DNA of 64,000 nt from contig CALKHN010000122.1 in NCBI GenBank assembly GCA_937991535.1, positions 1-64,000 on the forward strand, read 5' to 3'. Position 1 is the first letter of the stretch, and each line of letters begins with the position of its first letter. Source of the DNA: an uncultured Sphingobacteriales bacterium (GTDB taxonomy: Bacteria > Bacteroidota > Bacteroidia > Chitinophagales > Chitinophagaceae). The notes beneath the pieces were generated by a model. The model was given only the letters and a program-made list of their open reading frames with translations. It was not told where the DNA came from and searched no databases. This document shows positions 62,218-64,000 of this stretch, piece by piece. Both the position numbers and the translations under genes were made by a program.

Positions 62218-63801
62218 ATGCGAAAAGTGTTTATTATTACCGCTTTGATCTGTATGCTGGTAACAGGTTATTTATCTTATGCGGTAAGTCAGTGGTGGCT
62301 GATTATTTTTGTTATGGTGGTTTTGCTTATTGTAATGGGTATTTATGATATGGTGCAGATCAAACATTCTATTATGCGTAACTATCCCGTTGTAGGGCGG
62401 CTGCGCTACTGGATGGAGGATATACGGCCTAAAATGTATCAATATTTTATTGAGTCGGATATTGACGGACGTCCTATTAACCGAATTGACCGTTCAACTA
62501 TATACCAGCGTGCCAAACAGCAAATGGACACCATGCCTTTTGGTACCCAACTCAATGTGTATGAAGAAGGATATGAATGGCTGAGTCATTCTATTGCACC
62601 AAAAGATTTTAATACATTGAATCATGACCCACGAATAGTAGTTGGCAACAAAGATTGCCGGCAGCCTTATTCATGCAGCATATTAAATGTGTCGGCTATG
62701 AGTTTTGGATCACTTAGTCCCAATGCTATTGAAGCTTTGAATGCCGGGGCTAAAATTGGAGGATTTGCGCATAATACAGGTGAAGGAGGCATTAGCTCCT
62801 ATCATCTCAAACACGGGGGTGATATTATATGGCAGATAGGAACAGGATATTTTGGTTGCAGGGATGAAGATGGCCGTTTTTCGGCAGAAATATTTAAAAA
62901 AAATGTTGAGAGGCCGCAAATTAAAATGGTTGAACTCAAGCTTTCGCAGGGTGCAAAACCAGGGCATGGCGGCATTTTGCCGGCAAAAAAGAATACCCTT
63001 GAAATCGCAGCCATTCGTCATGTACAGCCTGGCACAACGGTTTATTCACCACCTTACCATAGTGCGTTTGATTCACCAAAAGAGCTTATACTATTTATAC
63101 AGCAACTCAGGGAACTCTCAGGTGGCAAACCCACAGGCTTCAAATTGTGCATTGGAAAAAAAAGTGAATTTGCAGGGATCTGTAAAGCAATGGTTGAATT
63201 GGATATGTATCCTGATTTTATTACTGTAGATGGTGGCGAAGGCGGCACCGGCGCTGCGCCCCAGGAATTCTCCAATTATGTAGGGGCGCCCTTAATGGAC
63301 AGCCTTGCTTTTGTACACAATATGCTGGTAGGTTTTGGAATAAGGCAACATATTAAAATAATCGCTTCTGGAAAAATTTTGTCGGGATTCCATATATTAA
63401 GAGCTATAGCTCTTGGAGCGGATGGTTGTAACAGTGCAAGGGCTATGATGATGGCATTGGGTTGTATACAAGCCCTGGTATGTAATACAAACAAATGCCC
63501 CACAGGGGTTGCCACACAGGATCCGCAGTTAACAGTTGGATTGGTAGTAGATGATAAAAAACACAGGGTAGCCAACTATCATGAAGATACCATCAATTCT
63601 TTTATAGAACTTACCGGGGCTGCAGGATTGGACGATTACAAACAACTGACCCGCTCACATATTTACCGCCGTGTATTTATGAATGAAGTAAGAACGTTTG
63701 AGGATATTTTTCCATCGCTGCAACCCGGTTGCCTGCCGAATGGCAATGTGCCTGAAAAGTATAAGCAGGACATAGAAGCGGCAAGTGCAGACAGGTGGTG
63801 A
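62218..63801 (+). CDS. Membrane-anchored FMN-binding glutamate synthase-like protein
   Basis: A 527-residue protein with one or two N-terminal membrane helices (FIITALICMLVTGYLSYAV and WWLIIFVMVVLLIVMGIYD) and a glutamate-synthase-type FMN barrel: ILNVSAMSFGSLSPNAIEALNAGAKIGG, NTGEGGISSYH, LSQGAKPGHGGILPAKK, ITVDGGEGGTGAAPQEFSNYVGAP and the Cys-rich LVCNTNKCPTGVATQ. It lacks the amidotransferase domain of GltB. Stand-alone proteins of this type occur widely; the reaction is not established. It is divergent from asd. Confidence 0.9.
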   Translation: MRKVFIITALICMLVTGYLSYAVSQWWLIIFVMVVLLIVMGIYDMVQIKHSIMRNYPVVGRLRYWMEDIRPKMYQYFIESDIDGRPINRIDRSTIYQRAKQQMDTMPFGTQLNVYEEGYEWLSHSIAPKDFNTLNHDPRIVVGNKDCRQPYSCSILNVSAMSFGSLSPNAIEALNAGAKIGGFAHNTGEGGISSYHLKHGGDIIWQIGTGYFGCRDEDGRFSAEIFKKNVERPQIKMVELKLSQGAKPGHGGILPAKKNTLEIAAIRHVQPGTTVYSPPYHSAFDSPKELILFIQQLRELSGGKPTGFKLCIGKKSEFAGICKAMVELDMYPDFITVDGGEGGTGAAPQEFSNYVGAPLMDSLAFVHNMLVGFGIRQHIKIIASGKILSGFHILRAIALGADGCNSARAMMMALGCIQALVCNTNKCPTGVATQDPQLTVGLVVDDKKHRVANYHEDTINSFIELTGAAGLDDYKQLTRSHIYRRVFMNEVRTFEDIFPSLQPGCLPNGNVPEKYKQDIEAASADRW

Positions 63802-63896
63802 GGAGTGAGATGTTGGGGGTTACAGGTTTCAGAGGACAGGTTGCAGCCATTCGCCATTGCCTGTTCACCATTCACTATTCACTATGGGGCTTCCCC

Positions 63897-64000
63897 TCAT
63901 TTTAACCGCTTTATTTTCACCATCTCAATACGGGTGTCGCTTACATTAATGATATCAAATTCGTAACTGTCAATGATAATTCTTTCCTTAATCTTGGGTA
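63897..64000 (-). CDS. C-terminal end of a CorC/HlyC-type transporter (partial)
   Basis: The last 34 codons of a minus-strand gene that runs off the window. They read PKIKERIIIDSYEFDIINVS and end in DTRIEMVKIKRLK. This has the strand pattern of the CorC/HlyC transporter-associated domain that ends CNNM/CorC-type (hemolysin-like, including GldE) proteins, …Y.F.I..V…RI..V.I. Family assignment from so short a piece is tentative. Confidence 0.5.
   Translation of the reverse strand, partial: PKIKERIIIDSYEFDIINVSDTRIEMVKIKRLK

Noticed and set aside
1..64000. CRISPR arrays, rRNA genes, prophage genes
   Set aside because: No regularly spaced repeats, rRNA sequence or phage structural genes were seen; only a short DUF5131 relic hints at phage-related DNA.

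Overview
The window looks like chromosomal DNA of a Bacteroidota bacterium, most likely a member of the Chitinophagaceae or a close relative. Four things point there: moderate GC, weak or absent Shine-Dalgarno sequences, several -7 boxes of the Bacteroidota type TAnnTTTG, and gene families common in that phylum (PA0069-type radical SAM, GHL10 glycosidase, GxxExxY protein, tandem NagX-like acyltransferases, Spy/LTxxQ proteins). I see no rRNA genes, CRISPR array or prophage.

Layout. 0-3 kb: small secreted proteins and lipoproteins, then a HAD phosphatase. 3.2-6.4 kb: an OPT transporter, a broken SdpI-like gene and a small OB/S1-like protein. 6.2-8.3 kb: an IS1634-type insertion sequence between two 211-bp direct repeats. 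8.3-14.5 kb: serS, gcvH, a VanZ-like protein, two tandem acyltransferases and a MarC protein. 14.5-22.9 kb: an accessory stretch between tRNA-Arg(CCG) and tRNA-Thr(CGT) with a structured repeat, a dinD remnant, a frameshifted AlbA_2 protein, a TOTE-type primase-helicase split by a stop codon, and an EndoQ-type repair nuclease. 22.9-33.5 kb: a fluoride channel, an arsenic pair (arsR-arsM), msrB, a MarR regulator, a glycosidase, a Fic protein, a radical SAM protein, a broken GxxExxY gene, a 2H phosphoesterase, a UmuD-like protein lacking its catalytic dyad, an aldose epimerase and a glutathione peroxidase. 33.5-46.7 kb: a beta-helix lipoprotein, comF, radA, a zinc protease, and the cell-shape cluster mreB-mreC-mreD-mrdA-rodA with purD upstream. 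46.8-64 kb: two POT peptide transporters, a Spy-like protein, icd, apaG, a fatty acid desaturase, an adenine methylase, an amidohydrolase, ligA, a NUMOD4/HNH-like protein, a DUF2461 protein, asd, a glutamate-synthase-like protein and the end of a CorC-type gene.

Four observations stand out. (1) Upstream of asd there is a complete candidate transcription attenuator: a promoter, a 20-codon leader ORF rich in Lys and Thr codons, a terminator with a U-run, and a 12-bp alternative pairing that would disrupt the terminator. Asd serves lysine and threonine synthesis. (2) The IS1634-type element is flanked by 211-bp target duplications. (3) The UmuD-like protein has Ala and Arg where the catalytic Ser and Lys should be, and shares an operator-like dyad (TACTAA-N5-TTAGTA) with the EndoQ gene 10 kb away. 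(4) Several genes in the accessory stretches carry single lesions (in-frame stop, short indel), so these regions appear to be decaying.
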